Part shown: piece after piece, positions 28,013 to 38,253 of the stretch
Layout: the number at the start of each line of letters is the position of its first letter
Numbering within the stretch: the stretch's first letter is position 1
From: Paenibacillus sp. FSL R10-2782
GTDB taxonomy: Bacteria; Bacillota; Bacilli; Paenibacillales; Paenibacillaceae
Length of the DNA stretch: 64,000 nucleotides
Assembly: GCF_038592985.1 (NCBI RefSeq)
Contig: NZ_CP151951.1
Span: 2,161,001 to 2,225,000 of the forward strand
Reading direction: 5' to 3'
The notes under the pieces: model-generated
Seen by the model: only the letters and a program-made list of their open reading frames with translations
Database searches by the model: none
What the model was told of the DNA's origin: nothing
Made by a program: the position numbers and the translations under genes

Positions 28013-28780
28013 ATGATCAAACGGGTTCGGTCTTGGTGGAACGGGGAACAAAAACAGCAAACACCGGCCATTTCAATAGACAATATTCCGCAGCATGTTG
28101 CTGTCATAATGGATGGGAACGGCAGATGGGCCAAACGGATTGGGATGCCGAGGATTGTAGGGCATCAAAATGGAATGAAGGCAGTGAAGCGCACAGCGAT
28201 TGCTGCGGATGAACTAGGCATTAAATATTTGACCTTATTTGCTTTTTCAACTGAAAATTGGTCGCGTCCCAAGGATGAAGTCGATTTTTTGATGCGGCTG
28301 CCGCAAGAATTTCTGGCTATTGAGCTTGATGAGCTGATTGAAAAAAATGTACAAGTGCGTATGATGGGAAATAAGGAGCATTTGCCTTCTCATACTGTTG
28401 ATGCGCTGACTGAAGCGACACGGCGAACCGAAAATAATACCGGACTTGTTCTTAATTTTGCATTGAATTATGGAAGTAGGCTGGAGATCACTGAATGTAT
28501 GCAAGCGTTGGGTCGTGAAATTGAGGATGGGAAGCTTAAATCCGGAGATATTACGCCTGAACTGATTGAGAAATCTTTGCTCTCAAGTGGTATGCCGGAC
28601 CCTGACCTACTGATTCGGACAAGCGGTGAGCTAAGACTCAGCAATTTTATGCTATGGCAACTTGCTTACAGTGAGCTATGGTTTACTGATATTTATTGGC
28701 CTGAGTTTAAGAAAGAACATTTATACGAAGCAATAGTCGAATATCAGCGAAGATCACGGCGGTACGGTGGACTGAAGTAA
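28013..28780 (+). CDS. uppS: Undecaprenyl diphosphate synthase UppS
   Basis: Cis-prenyltransferase that makes the C55 lipid carrier for cell wall synthesis; 255 aa. The catalytic Asp lies in AVIMDGNGRWAKR; further signatures are GHQNGMKAVKR, FAFSTENWSRP and the C-terminal RTSGELRLSNFMLWQLAYSE. cdsA follows after 17 nt. Confidence 0.97.
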   Translation: MIKRVRSWWNGEQKQQTPAISIDNIPQHVAVIMDGNGRWAKRIGMPRIVGHQNGMKAVKRTAIAADELGIKYLTLFAFSTENWSRPKDEVDFLMRLPQEFLAIELDELIEKNVQVRMMGNKEHLPSHTVDALTEATRRTENNTGLVLNFALNYGSRLEITECMQALGREIEDGKLKSGDITPELIEKSLLSSGMPDPDLLIRTSGELRLSNFMLWQLAYSELWFTDIYWPEFKKEHLYEAIVEYQRRSRRYGGLK

Positions 28781-28797
28781 ATGGAGGATGAAGGCCG

Positions 28798-29589
28798 TTG
28801 AGACAGAGATTGATTACCGGTATTTTGGCAGGCGTATTTTTTTTGGCGATGGTCCTGTGGGGCGGCTTGGCCTACCATTTGCTCATTTTGGCCATGGCCC
28901 TAATCGGATTCTATGAATTCGCGCGGATGACCAGGGTATCTCCTTTCGGCGGTACAGCGTTAGTTGGGTATGCAGGAATATTAGCTTTTGTATTTCCTTA
29001 TCAGCCCTTGGGTCTGCACTCACCATTACCGTCTATAACTCTGCTTTGGCTGCTGATGATTATTTTTATGATCATTACGGTGGGAACGAAAAATAAAATT
29101 ACAATTCAAACGGTGTCCATACTATTTCTCGGTACCGTTTATATAGGCTTCGGATTTTCGTATATGGCGGAATCACGTCATATGGAACATGGGCTCTTAT
29201 GGACCTTTCTGTTACTGGCTTGCATTTGGGCAAGTGATGCAGGGGCTTATTTTGTAGGCAAAATGGCGGGGAAGACAAAGCTATGGCCTGCGATCAGTCC
29301 AAACAAAACAGTCGAAGGATCTATTGGCGGGATTGTTTTAGCGTTAGCTACAGCACTGGTATTTGCCGGATTGTCAGAAGGGCTGCTGCCGTGGGACAAA
29401 GCCTTCGTTATCGGTTTATTTTGTGCAGTTGTGGGTCAATTGGGCGATTTAGTCCAATCTGCGTACAAGCGGGTGTACGACATTAAAGATTCCGGTAATC
29501 TGTTGCCAGGGCACGGTGGTATATTAGACCGCTGCGACAGCTGGATTGTTGTTTTTCCAATTGTACATATGCTGATGCTGCTTCCATGA
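28798..29589 (+). CDS. cdsA: Phosphatidate cytidylyltransferase CdsA
   Basis: Makes CDP-diacylglycerol for phospholipid synthesis in the membrane. The 263-aa protein is a chain of about seven to eight membrane helices and carries the CDS signature around SPNKTVEGSIGG and LGDLVQSAYKRVYDIKDSGNLLPGHGGILDRCDS. It starts at TTG 28798 after GGAGGATGAAGG. Confidence 0.97.
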   Translation: MRQRLITGILAGVFFLAMVLWGGLAYHLLILAMALIGFYEFARMTRVSPFGGTALVGYAGILAFVFPYQPLGLHSPLPSITLLWLLMIIFMIITVGTKNKITIQTVSILFLGTVYIGFGFSYMAESRHMEHGLLWTFLLLACIWASDAGAYFVGKMAGKTKLWPAISPNKTVEGSIGGIVLALATALVFAGLSEGLLPWDKAFVIGLFCAVVGQLGDLVQSAYKRVYDIKDSGNLLPGHGGILDRCDSWIVVFPIVHMLMLLP

Positions 29590-29671
29590 CCCTTACCTGG
29601 TGGTTACAGTTCATGCTCAGGTTAAAATTAGCCGCAGAGTAACGGTTATTTTCAAGATAGGAAGGTGCTTC

Positions 29672-30811
29672 ATGAAAAGAATTACGGTACTCGGTTCAAC
29701 CGGGTCTATTGGAACACAGACGCTGGATGTCGTATCTATGCACCCGGATCAGTTTGCCGTAGAGGCTTTAGCAGGCGGCTCCAATATAAAGTTGCTTGTC
29801 GAACAGGCACATCTATACCAACCCAAGAAGGTTTCCGTAGGCAGCAAGCAACTGGCGGAGCAAATCCGTCCTTTGTTGCCTTCCGGAATAGAACTGCATT
29901 GGGGGAATGAAGGACTCGTCGAGCTGGCTGCGAATACGGATGCAGATATGGTTGTGACAGCTGTAATGGGCAGTGTCGGATTGCACTCCACGCTGGCCGC
30001 GATTGAGGCTGGAAAACAGATCGGTTTGGCCAATAAGGAAACACTGGTTACCGCTGGTCATCTGGTCACAGAACGGGCCCGGGCGAAAGGAGTGCCGTTG
30101 CTGCCGATTGACAGTGAGCATTCAGCTATTTTTCAATGCTTGAATGGTGAGCGTATGAAAGATGTGGAACATATTACTCTCACGGCATCAGGTGGTTCTT
30201 TTCGTGATTTGACAAGGGAACAGCTCCGGGAGGTTACGGTAGAAGATGCATTGAAGCACCCCAATTGGTCGATGGGTGCCAAAATTACGATTGACTCGGC
30301 AACGATGGTAAACAAAGGGCTAGAGGTCATTGAGGCGCATTGGTTGTTCGGACTTGATTATGAGCAGATTCACGTACTATTGCACCCTGAAAGCATCATT
30401 CATTCGTATGTAGAATTTGTGGATACCAGTATTGTCGCTCAACTGGGCAACCCTGATATGCGAGTGCCTATCCAATACGCCTTAACCTATCCTGAACGGA
30501 TGAAGTCTCCGTCCAAGCCGCTGTCACTGGCTGAGGTGGGTAGGCTCCATTTTAAGGAAATGGACTTTAATCGTTTTCCTTGTTTAAGGCTTGCCTTTGA
30601 ATGTGGTAAAATGGGTGGTACAGCACCAACTGCATTTAATGCGGCTAATGAGATTGCTGTTGCCCGTTTTCTGCGTGGAGAAATTTCTTTTCTGCATATC
30701 GAAGCCGTTATTGATCAAGTACTGGAACGGCATGTCAATGTCACTAACCCTGATCTGGCTGCGATTGAAGCCTGTGACCGTGAGGTTCGCAGCATAGCTG
30801 CCGGGATATAA
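29672..30811 (+). CDS. dxr: 1-deoxy-D-xylulose 5-phosphate reductoisomerase
   Basis: Second enzyme of the MEP isoprenoid pathway (NADPH dependent, metal dependent), so this organism uses the non-mevalonate route that feeds UppS. 379 aa. Signatures: NADPH site LGSTGSIGTQTLDVV, PIDSEHSAIFQCL (metal ligands), TASGGSFRD. ATG 29672 fits GGAAGGTG; an in-frame ORF extension to 29600 has no RBS. Confidence 0.97.
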   Translation: MKRITVLGSTGSIGTQTLDVVSMHPDQFAVEALAGGSNIKLLVEQAHLYQPKKVSVGSKQLAEQIRPLLPSGIELHWGNEGLVELAANTDADMVVTAVMGSVGLHSTLAAIEAGKQIGLANKETLVTAGHLVTERARAKGVPLLPIDSEHSAIFQCLNGERMKDVEHITLTASGGSFRDLTREQLREVTVEDALKHPNWSMGAKITIDSATMVNKGLEVIEAHWLFGLDYEQIHVLLHPESIIHSYVEFVDTSIVAQLGNPDMRVPIQYALTYPERMKSPSKPLSLAEVGRLHFKEMDFNRFPCLRLAFECGKMGGTAPTAFNAANEIAVARFLRGEISFLHIEAVIDQVLERHVNVTNPDLAAIEACDREVRSIAAGI

Positions 30812-30919
30812 GCTGACTTTGGGTTCGGGAAGCGAATTGTGATTCTCTTGTGCGGGATCGGAGAATAATGATAATCTAGGAAGACAAACTCGATCTCATT
30901 GAAAGGGGAACGGAAACGA

Positions 30920-32191
30920 TTGGAAACGATTCGAATAGTTTTGATGACGGTGCTCATGTTTTTCGTCATAGTGACGGTGCATGAATGGGGGCATTATTAT
31001 TTTGCCAAACGCGCCGGGATTCTGGTACGGGAGTTTGCGATCGGTTTCGGTCCGAAACTGTTTTCTTATAAAAGAAACGAGACGCGATTTACACTACGTT
31101 TGCTGCCGTTCGGTGGTTTTGCCCGCATGGCGGGAGAAGATCCGGAAATCAATGAAATTGAAGCCGGACAAACAATTGCTGTACGCGTAACGGACGGTAT
31201 CGTCAAAACCATTTATTTGGACCAATTGGATAACCGTAAAAATGTGGTGCGCGGCGAAGTGCAGCACATTGATCTGGAGCAGGCACTAACTGTAAAATTG
31301 GATGTGGATGGCGAAGATCAGCAATATACGGTGCACCCCCAAGCGATGATGGTAACCAAAGGGCAATCCATCCAGATTGCGCCTAAGGATCGACAGTATG
31401 GCAGCAAAACAGTAGGACAGCGTTCTATGGCTATTTTTGCCGGACCGCTGATGAATTTTATTCTTGCCTTTGTTCTGTTTGGTCTGCATATCCAGATGGT
31501 CGGCGTACAAGTGGACAACCCAACTTATGTTCAGATTAGTGACATTACAGCGGGTATGCCTGCTGCTGAAGCTGATTTGCATAAGGGCGATATCATTGAA
31601 TCGGTGAACGGGGTTGCGATTGGGGCAAACGTTGAAAATATGATCAAACTGATTGCCGATTCCCAAGACAAGCCGATGAAATGGGTTGTTCGTCGTGATA
31701 ACAGAACTTTTGATCTGACGATTACACCTCGTGCAATGGAAGGACAAAAGGGTGGTAAAGTGGGCATCGTGCCTGAACTTCCGACACGGCAAGCCGGAGT
31801 CGGGGAAACGTTTAAATTTGCTGGACAATCCATGGTACGAACGACCGATATTATTTTCCAGGGGTTTAGTCAGCTTATCCAACGCTTCTCCATTAATGAT
31901 CTGGGAGGTCCGGTACGTACTTTTGAAGTGACAGGACAAATTGCCAAGCAGGGCATTGAGCAGCTTACGTATTGGACTGCTATAATGAGTCTTTATTTGG
32001 GGATATTTAATCTGTTGCCAATTCCTGCGCTGGATGGAAGCAGACTTGTTTTCCTCGGTGTAGAGGCGGTGAGAGGACGTCCAGTTGATCCGAGTAGGGA
32101 AGGTATGGTCCATTTCGTTGGTTTTGCCATGCTATTCCTGCTCATGATTGCGGTCACTTATAATGATATTTTACGATTAATTAACGGATAA
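30920..32191 (+). CDS. rasP: Site-2 intramembrane metalloprotease RasP/RseP
   Basis: Zinc protease that cleaves anti-sigma factors and signal peptides inside the membrane. The 423-aa protein has H21-E22-x-x-H25 (HEWGH) in the first helix, a PDZ domain (about 190-280; AADLHKGDIIESVNGVAI) and the second metal motif LLPIPALDGSRL near the C-terminus. TTG 30920 follows AAAGGGG. It lies between dxr and proS, as B. subtilis yluC/rasP. Confidence 0.96.
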   Translation: METIRIVLMTVLMFFVIVTVHEWGHYYFAKRAGILVREFAIGFGPKLFSYKRNETRFTLRLLPFGGFARMAGEDPEINEIEAGQTIAVRVTDGIVKTIYLDQLDNRKNVVRGEVQHIDLEQALTVKLDVDGEDQQYTVHPQAMMVTKGQSIQIAPKDRQYGSKTVGQRSMAIFAGPLMNFILAFVLFGLHIQMVGVQVDNPTYVQISDITAGMPAAEADLHKGDIIESVNGVAIGANVENMIKLIADSQDKPMKWVVRRDNRTFDLTITPRAMEGQKGGKVGIVPELPTRQAGVGETFKFAGQSMVRTTDIIFQGFSQLIQRFSINDLGGPVRTFEVTGQIAKQGIEQLTYWTAIMSLYLGIFNLLPIPALDGSRLVFLGVEAVRGRPVDPSREGMVHFVGFAMLFLLMIAVTYNDILRLING

Positions 32192-32241
32192 TTAGAGACG
32201 GACTTATTTAACAGGGTCTGTATGGGAGGACATGCGTTTCT

Positions 32242-33690
32242 ATGTCGAACGATAAACAGTTTGTTGAGGAAATTACGCCACAGAGCGAAGATTTTTCTCG
32301 ATGGTATATTGATGTTATTAAAAAAGCAGAGCTGATGGATTACTCCCCGGTTCGCGGGTGTATTGTGTTCCGCCCTGACGGTTTTGAAATTTGGGAGCAT
32401 ATCAAGGAAGCCATGGATGTGCGTTTCAAAGAAACAGGTCATCGCAATGCCTATTTTCCGATGTTCATTCCCGAGAGCTTTTTCCAGAAGGAAAAAGAGC
32501 ATGTCGAAGGATTTAACCCGGAGCTTCCTTGGGTAACTGAGGCTGGCGGGGAAAAGCTGGAGGAGCGCCTTGCGATCCGTCCAACTTCAGAGACAATGAT
32601 CGGTCATATGTACTCCAAATGGATTCAATCCTATCGTGATCTGCCAGTGCTTATCAACCAATGGGCCAACGTGGTTCGTTGGGAAAAACGCACGCTTCCT
32701 TTCTTGCGTACGAGTGAGTTTTTGTGGCAGGAAGGTCACACTGCTCATGAAAATGAGGAAGAAGCACGCGAAGAAACGATGAAAATGCTGGAAGTATACC
32801 GTGAGGTTATCGAGGAAGTACTGGCTATCCCAGTTATTACCGGACAAAAAACACCTTCTGAAAAATTTGCTGGTGCGAAGGATACATTCTCACTGGAAGC
32901 GATGATGAAGGATGGACGTGCGGTGCAAGCAGGGACTTCTCACTATATGGGAACCAATTTTGCCGTTGCTTTTGATATTAAATATTTGAGTCGTGAAAAT
33001 AATCTGGAATTCGCACATACCACTTCATGGGGAACAAGTACACGCTTGATTGGTGCACTGATTATGGTCCATGGGGATGATCGGGGGTTGGCTTTGCCTC
33101 CTAAAGTTGCACCTACGCAGGTCATTATGGTTCCTATCGGGCCACCTAAGAAGCGTGACGCAGTTATTGCCCGTGCAGATGAACTGTTCGCTGAACTGAA
33201 ACAAGCGGGTGTACGTGTGAAAATGGACGACCGCAGTGATGTGAGTCCAGGTTGGAAGTTTAACGAATATGAAATGCGCGGTGTACCGGTGCGTCTGGAA
33301 ATCGGACCTCGTGATATGGAAAATGGCGTTTGTGTGCTCGTATCCCGTATCAGTGGCGAGAAAAAGATTGTACAGCAGGATAACCTTGCTGAGGAAGTCC
33401 ATGCTATGCTGGCACAGGTACAGCAGGAAATGTTTGATCGTGCCAAGAGCTTTATGGATGAAAACTTCTATTCCGTAGATACGCTGGATGAAATGAAGGC
33501 GCTTATGGAAGAGAAACGCGGCTTTACTTTGGCAGGCTGGTGCGGATCTGAAGAATGTGAAGACAAGGTTAAAGAAGTGACAGGCGCTACAAGCCGCAAT
33601 ATACCTTTTAAAACTACCGAGCAAAAGACCACATGTCTGTGCTGCGGCAAACCAGCCAAGCATACTGTAGTGTTCGCACGGGCGTACTAA
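32242..33690 (+). CDS. proS: Prolyl-tRNA synthetase, short (archaeal/eukaryal-type) form
   Basis: Charges tRNA-Pro. The 482-aa protein lacks the about 180-residue editing insertion of the bacterial type (B. subtilis ProS about 564 aa) and instead ends with the extra domain and Cys cluster (CGSEECE ... CLCCGKP) seen in the archaeal/eukaryal-type group. Class II motifs: RPTSETMIGHMYSKWIQSYR, RWEKRTLPFLRTSEFLWQEGHTAH and the GTSHYMG / HTTSWGTSTRLIGAL blocks. It occupies the same chromosomal place as the bacterial-type gene in B. subtilis, between rasP and polC. Confidence 0.96.
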   Translation: MSNDKQFVEEITPQSEDFSRWYIDVIKKAELMDYSPVRGCIVFRPDGFEIWEHIKEAMDVRFKETGHRNAYFPMFIPESFFQKEKEHVEGFNPELPWVTEAGGEKLEERLAIRPTSETMIGHMYSKWIQSYRDLPVLINQWANVVRWEKRTLPFLRTSEFLWQEGHTAHENEEEAREETMKMLEVYREVIEEVLAIPVITGQKTPSEKFAGAKDTFSLEAMMKDGRAVQAGTSHYMGTNFAVAFDIKYLSRENNLEFAHTTSWGTSTRLIGALIMVHGDDRGLALPPKVAPTQVIMVPIGPPKKRDAVIARADELFAELKQAGVRVKMDDRSDVSPGWKFNEYEMRGVPVRLEIGPRDMENGVCVLVSRISGEKKIVQQDNLAEEVHAMLAQVQQEMFDRAKSFMDENFYSVDTLDEMKALMEEKRGFTLAGWCGSEECEDKVKEVTGATSRNIPFKTTEQKTTCLCCGKPAKHTVVFARAY

Positions 33691-33786
33691 TAAAGAAGTA
33701 AAGCTACACCACTATACTCACTTCATTCTCTCCGCTAACGAGCATAATTGTAAGAGGTTGCTATGGTGGAGGATTGAGGGGGCTAC

Positions 33787-33831
33787 GAAAAGCTTTTGCG
33801 GTCGGAGATGTTTTAGACGCAGAAGCTTTTC
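33787..33831 (+). promoter_or_regulatory. Long hairpin in the polC leader
   Basis: GAAAAGCTTTTGCG (33787-33800) pairs with CGCAGAAGCTTTTC (33818-33831) over 14 bp with one G-U and a 17-nt loop. It lies in the 217-nt gap between proS and polC, where an open frame continues upstream of polC but no coding signal is visible. It may act in attenuation or mRNA stability. Confidence 0.55.
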
Positions 33832-33907
33832 ATGTTTTCAGAATTGTAGATTTGGAATCCTGGGTACGATTAAAGTTGTTAAGTCAATGGAAAACGAGGG
33901 GAGAGCC

Positions 33908-36900
33908 ATGAACGGAGCTGAAGAAAAGAGAAAACGGCTGGAACTGCTGATGAAGCAGGTAGTGATGCCGGCGGGAGTGGTGGAACCTTATTTCCTGGAC
34001 GGTTGGATTGAGCAGGTGGAAATAAGCCGTACCAATAAGGATTGGAATATTATCATCGCCAAGGAAACACTGGTTCCCGCTCAGGTATATCGGGCCTTCT
34101 GTATTCAGGTGCAGGAGAAAATGAACCACATCGCTAAAATTACCTTTCGGTTTCGGTATAGTGAGCAGGTTCAGTCTGCGGATATCATCAGTGAATACTG
34201 GAAGCTTTTTCTGGAATGGGTGCACCGTGAAATCCCATCCGTGAACGGCTGGATGAACCGGGCTGTACATGAGTGGGAAGAAGGCCTGTTATTGCTGACG
34301 ATGAGCGATAGCATGTCACTGGAGCTGGCACGCAAAAAGCAGATTGACCAAGCAATCATCAAATTCTACGATAAATATTTTGGTATCTCGATGCGCATTA
34401 AAATCCAGGTGGGTGAAAGTAACCAAGAGGCTTTGCAGCAATTCCAAGAGAAAAAGATGCAGGAAGAACGTGAAGTTATTCAGCAGATGATGGAAAGCAT
34501 GGAATCAGAAATGCCGCCTCTGGATGAAGAGGAAGGAGATGTACGGCTTCAATTTGGCTATGACATCAAGGAGCCGCCTGTTCCGATGCAAGAAATTCAG
34601 GATGAAGAGAAGAAAGTCACGTTACAGGGAACGATTTTCGGTCTCGATAGTAAAGAGTTGCGCAATGGCAGTACATTGTTCACTTATTATTTGACTGATT
34701 TTAGTGATTCGCTGCAAATGAAAATGTTTGCCAAAACAAAAGAAGATCTAAAAATTCTCAGCTTGCTGGCTAACGGAAAATGGGTTAAGGTCCGCGGCCG
34801 CGTCGAATATGATCGTTTTATGCAAATTCCTGAGCTGGTTATGATTCCTTCTGATCTGGTAGAGGTGCAGGCTCCTCCTTCCCGTAAAGATAATGCAGAG
34901 GAAAAACGGGTTGAGTTTCACCTTCACACGAAGATGAGCGCGATGGATGCTGTAAGCTCCATTGATCAGTATGTTAAAACGGCCGCCAAGTGGGGGCACA
35001 AGGCGATTGCGGTCACTGATCATGGTGGAGTGCAATGTTATCCCGATGCCGCTAAGGCCGCCAAGAAAAACGGAATTAAAATGATTTATGGTATCGAGGC
35101 CAATGTGGTCAACGATGCGGTTGAGGTTGTGATGCAGGCACAGCCGCTTAATTTGAAAACAGCGACTTATGTCGTTTTTGATATTGAAACCACTGGTCTG
35201 TCAGTCACACAAAATAGAATTATTGAGATTGCTGCTGTCAAGATGCATGAGGGTAAAGAGATAGACCGTTATGCTACCTTTGTAAATCCGCATGAGCGTA
35301 TTCCGTACAATATCCAGCAACTGACCAACATTAACGATGAAATGGTCAAGGATGCACCGGATGTGGAGCCCGTTATGAAGGAGTTTGTGGCTTTTGCTGG
35401 CGATGCTGTACTGGTTGCCCATAATGCGCGATTTGATGTCGGTTTTATTCAGGCTACGCTTAGGAATATGGGATTGCCTGAGATGACGAACCCGGTACTG
35501 GATACACTGGAATTAGCCCGTTTGCTGTTTCCAACGATGAAAAATCATCGTCTGAACACATTGACTACCAAATACAAGGTTGCGCTCGAAAGCCATCACC
35601 GGGCCATTGATGATACAGTTGCGCTAACGGAAGTGTTGAATGGACTTTTGAATGATGCGGAACAAATTAAAGGTATGAAAATGCTCGACCGCTTGAACGA
35701 CTATGTTGGTAAGGATTTATCGACCGTTCGTCCTTTCCATTGCTGCATTTATGCGCTTAATCCGATTGGCAAAAAAAATCTGTACAAGCTGGTTTCAATG
35801 TCACATACCGAATATTTTAAGCGTGTCCCTTGTATTCCTAAATCGAAATTGTCAGAGATGAGAGACGGGCTGCTTATTATTTCAGGTTGCGAAAAGGGAG
35901 AGTTTTTCGAGGCAGTTCTGAACAAGTCGGAGGAGGAAGCCGAGGAAATTGCACAGTTTTATGATGTGCTGGAGATCCAACCTTTAACCATGTACATGCA
36001 TTTGGTGGAAAAACAACTGGTAAGTGGCCCTGATGCTCTGAAAACGGCAGTTCGTAAAGTATGCGAAATTGGGCGGCGGCTCGATAAGCCCGTTATTGCT
36101 ACAGGCAATGTTCACTATTTGGAAACGCGTGATAAGCTGTACCGTGATATCACGATACATGGAATTACTGGCTTTAGCCCGTTAAAAGATATCCGGAAAC
36201 CGGATGCGCATTTGCGCACGACAGACGAAATGCTGGCAGAATTCGAGTTTTTGGGCGAGGAGAAAGCCTATGAAGTCGTTGTGAAGAATACCAGCGAGCT
36301 GGCGGAGCGGTTTGAGGAACTGGAGCTGTTCCCTGACAAGCTGTTCACGCCTTTGCTGGATGGGGCAGACGAGGAAATCCGCAATACTTGCTACGAGACG
36401 GCTAAATCCATTTATGGTGAGGAATTGCCCGAGGTGGTCGTAGCCCGTCTTGAAAAAGAACTGGAGCCGATTATTAAATACGGTTTCTCTGCCAACTATC
36501 TCATTTCCGAGCGACTGGTTAAAAAGTCCAATCAGGATGGATACCTGGTAGGTTCGCGGGGTTCTGTTGGATCTTCTGTGGTGGCTACCTTTCTCGGTAT
36601 TTCCGAGGTTAATCCACTGCCTGCACATTATATTTGCGGTAATCCTGAATGCAGACATAGCGAATGGATTTTGGATGGCAGTGTGCCGAGCGGATTTGAC
36701 TTGCCTGACAAAAACTGCCCGCAATGCGGTGGCAAGCTGAAGGGTGAGGGACAGGATATTCCGTTTGAAACGTTTCTTGGGTTTAAGGGAGATAAAGTTC
36801 CCGATATTGACTTGAACTTCTCCGGGGAATATCAGCCAGTCGCACATAATTATACGAAAGTACTGTTTGGTGAGAAAAGTGTATTCCGTGCTGGAACCAT

Positions 36901-38224
36901 CGGTACGGTTGCGGAGAAAACAGCCTTTGGCTTTGCGAAGAAATATGAAGAGGCGCATCATAAAAAATGGCGTGGGGCCGAGCTGAACAGGCTGGCTTCC
37001 GGCTGTACGGGCGTCAAACGCAGCACCGGACAGCATCCGGGTGGGATCGTCGTCGTTCCCGATTATATTGAGGTCGAGGACATTACGCCGGTACAATTCC
37101 CGGCTGATGATACGAGCTCGGAGTGGAAAACGACGCATTTTGATTATCATGCTTTTGATGCGAACTTACTCAAGCTTGATATTCTGGGCCATGATGATCC
37201 GACCATGATGAGAATGCTTCAGGATTTGACCGGAGTCGACCCAACGACAATTCCGATGAATGATCCGAAGGTTATGAGCATGTTCAATTCCACAGAGGCG
37301 CTTGGCGTAACGCCGCAGCAGATCCGCACTCCTGTCGCAACCTATGGTGTACCCGAGATGGGGACCAAGTTTGTGCGTCAGATGCTAGTGGAATCACAGC
37401 CGAGTTCTTTTGCCGATTTGCTGCAAATATCGGGTCTGTCTCATGGTACGGGCGTATGGCTGGGTAACGCGCAGGATTTGATCAAGAACAATACCTGCAA
37501 TATTAAAACCGTAATTGGTTGCCGGGATGATATCATGTTGTTCCTGATTTACAAGGCGGGGATGGATGCAGGTCTGGCCTTTAAAATTACGGAGAGCGTG
37601 CGTAAAGGTAAAGGGCTTAGTGCGGAATGGATCGAGGAAATGAAAAAATGTAAGGTTCCGCAATGGTACATTGATTCCTGTCTCAAGATCCAGTACATGT
37701 TTCCAAAGGCGCATGCCGCAGCCTATGTTATTTCAGCAGTCCGGACCGCCTATTTCAAGCTGTATTATCCGATTGAATATTATGCGACCTATTTCTCGGT
37801 ACGCGCAGCCGATTTTGATATTGAGCTGTGTTGTCAGGGGTATGATGCCATCGCACGGAAAATTGTCGAAATCGAGCAGCTCGGTTTTCAGGCTCCGCCT
37901 AAGGAAAAAGGGATGCTTCCGATCCTGGAAATGGCGCTGGAAATGACGGCTCGCGGTTTCAGTTTCAAGACGATTGATTTGTATCGTTCCGAAGCTACGC
38001 GCTTCAAGGTAGACGGAGATTCACTCATTCCTCCGTTCGGGGCGCTTCAGGGGATTGGTGACAACGCGGCGCGTAACATCGCAGCCTCCCGTGAGCAGGG
38101 TGAATTTTTGTCTGTCGAGGATTTTCAGCAAAAATCAAAGGCTAGTAAAACGATTGTCGAAATGCTGTCCCAGATGGGCTGTTTCCGCGGACTGCCGGAG
38201 AGTAATCAGTTGTCTCTGTTTTAA
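33908..38224 (+). CDS. polC: DNA polymerase III alpha subunit PolC (Gram-positive type)
   Basis: Replicative polymerase with built-in proofreading, 1438 aa, the expected size. Domains: N-terminal and OB regions (1-330), PHP (EFHLHTKMSAMDAVSSIDQY at about 337), inserted DEDDh exonuclease (FDIETTGLS at about 421), Zn-binding Cys set (CGNPECRH ... CPQCGG, about 909-945), polymerase active site PDIDLNFSG (about 967), and HhH near the C-terminus. ATG 33908 after GAGGGGAGA is chosen; the open frame up to 33758 lacks an RBS and contains a hairpin. Confidence 0.98.
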   Translation: MNGAEEKRKRLELLMKQVVMPAGVVEPYFLDGWIEQVEISRTNKDWNIIIAKETLVPAQVYRAFCIQVQEKMNHIAKITFRFRYSEQVQSADIISEYWKLFLEWVHREIPSVNGWMNRAVHEWEEGLLLLTMSDSMSLELARKKQIDQAIIKFYDKYFGISMRIKIQVGESNQEALQQFQEKKMQEEREVIQQMMESMESEMPPLDEEEGDVRLQFGYDIKEPPVPMQEIQDEEKKVTLQGTIFGLDSKELRNGSTLFTYYLTDFSDSLQMKMFAKTKEDLKILSLLANGKWVKVRGRVEYDRFMQIPELVMIPSDLVEVQAPPSRKDNAEEKRVEFHLHTKMSAMDAVSSIDQYVKTAAKWGHKAIAVTDHGGVQCYPDAAKAAKKNGIKMIYGIEANVVNDAVEVVMQAQPLNLKTATYVVFDIETTGLSVTQNRIIEIAAVKMHEGKEIDRYATFVNPHERIPYNIQQLTNINDEMVKDAPDVEPVMKEFVAFAGDAVLVAHNARFDVGFIQATLRNMGLPEMTNPVLDTLELARLLFPTMKNHRLNTLTTKYKVALESHHRAIDDTVALTEVLNGLLNDAEQIKGMKMLDRLNDYVGKDLSTVRPFHCCIYALNPIGKKNLYKLVSMSHTEYFKRVPCIPKSKLSEMRDGLLIISGCEKGEFFEAVLNKSEEEAEEIAQFYDVLEIQPLTMYMHLVEKQLVSGPDALKTAVRKVCEIGRRLDKPVIATGNVHYLETRDKLYRDITIHGITGFSPLKDIRKPDAHLRTTDEMLAEFEFLGEEKAYEVVVKNTSELAERFEELELFPDKLFTPLLDGADEEIRNTCYETAKSIYGEELPEVVVARLEKELEPIIKYGFSANYLISERLVKKSNQDGYLVGSRGSVGSSVVATFLGISEVNPLPAHYICGNPECRHSEWILDGSVPSGFDLPDKNCPQCGGKLKGEGQDIPFETFLGFKGDKVPDIDLNFSGEYQPVAHNYTKVLFGEKSVFRAGTIGTVAEKTAFGFAKKYEEAHHKKWRGAELNRLASGCTGVKRSTGQHPGGIVVVPDYIEVEDITPVQFPADDTSSEWKTTHFDYHAFDANLLKLDILGHDDPTMMRMLQDLTGVDPTTIPMNDPKVMSMFNSTEALGVTPQQIRTPVATYGVPEMGTKFVRQMLVESQPSSFADLLQISGLSHGTGVWLGNAQDLIKNNTCNIKTVIGCRDDIMLFLIYKAGMDAGLAFKITESVRKGKGLSAEWIEEMKKCKVPQWYIDSCLKIQYMFPKAHAAAYVISAVRTAYFKLYYPIEYYATYFSVRAADFDIELCCQGYDAIARKIVEIEQLGFQAPPKEKGMLPILEMALEMTARGFSFKTIDLYRSEATRFKVDGDSLIPPFGALQGIGDNAARNIAASREQGEFLSVEDFQQKSKASKTIVEMLSQMGCFRGLPESNQLSLF

Positions 38225-38253
38225 TTGGAATCCCAGTAGTCAAGCTCTGGCAC

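Noticed and set aside
32192..32241. T-box riboswitch ahead of proS
   Set aside because: The gap is only 50 nt and lacks the T-box sequence or a specifier stem.
33758..33907. In-frame N-terminal extension of PolC
   Set aside because: No RBS, contains a hairpin, and PolC from ATG 33908 already has the normal length.
33691..33907. Possible promoter for polC (CATAAT near 33744)
   Set aside because: The -35 is only 15 nt away and weak; the signal is no better than chance.
36182..37150. Minus-strand open frame opposite polC
   Set aside because: Same shadow effect; polC is complete in the other strand.
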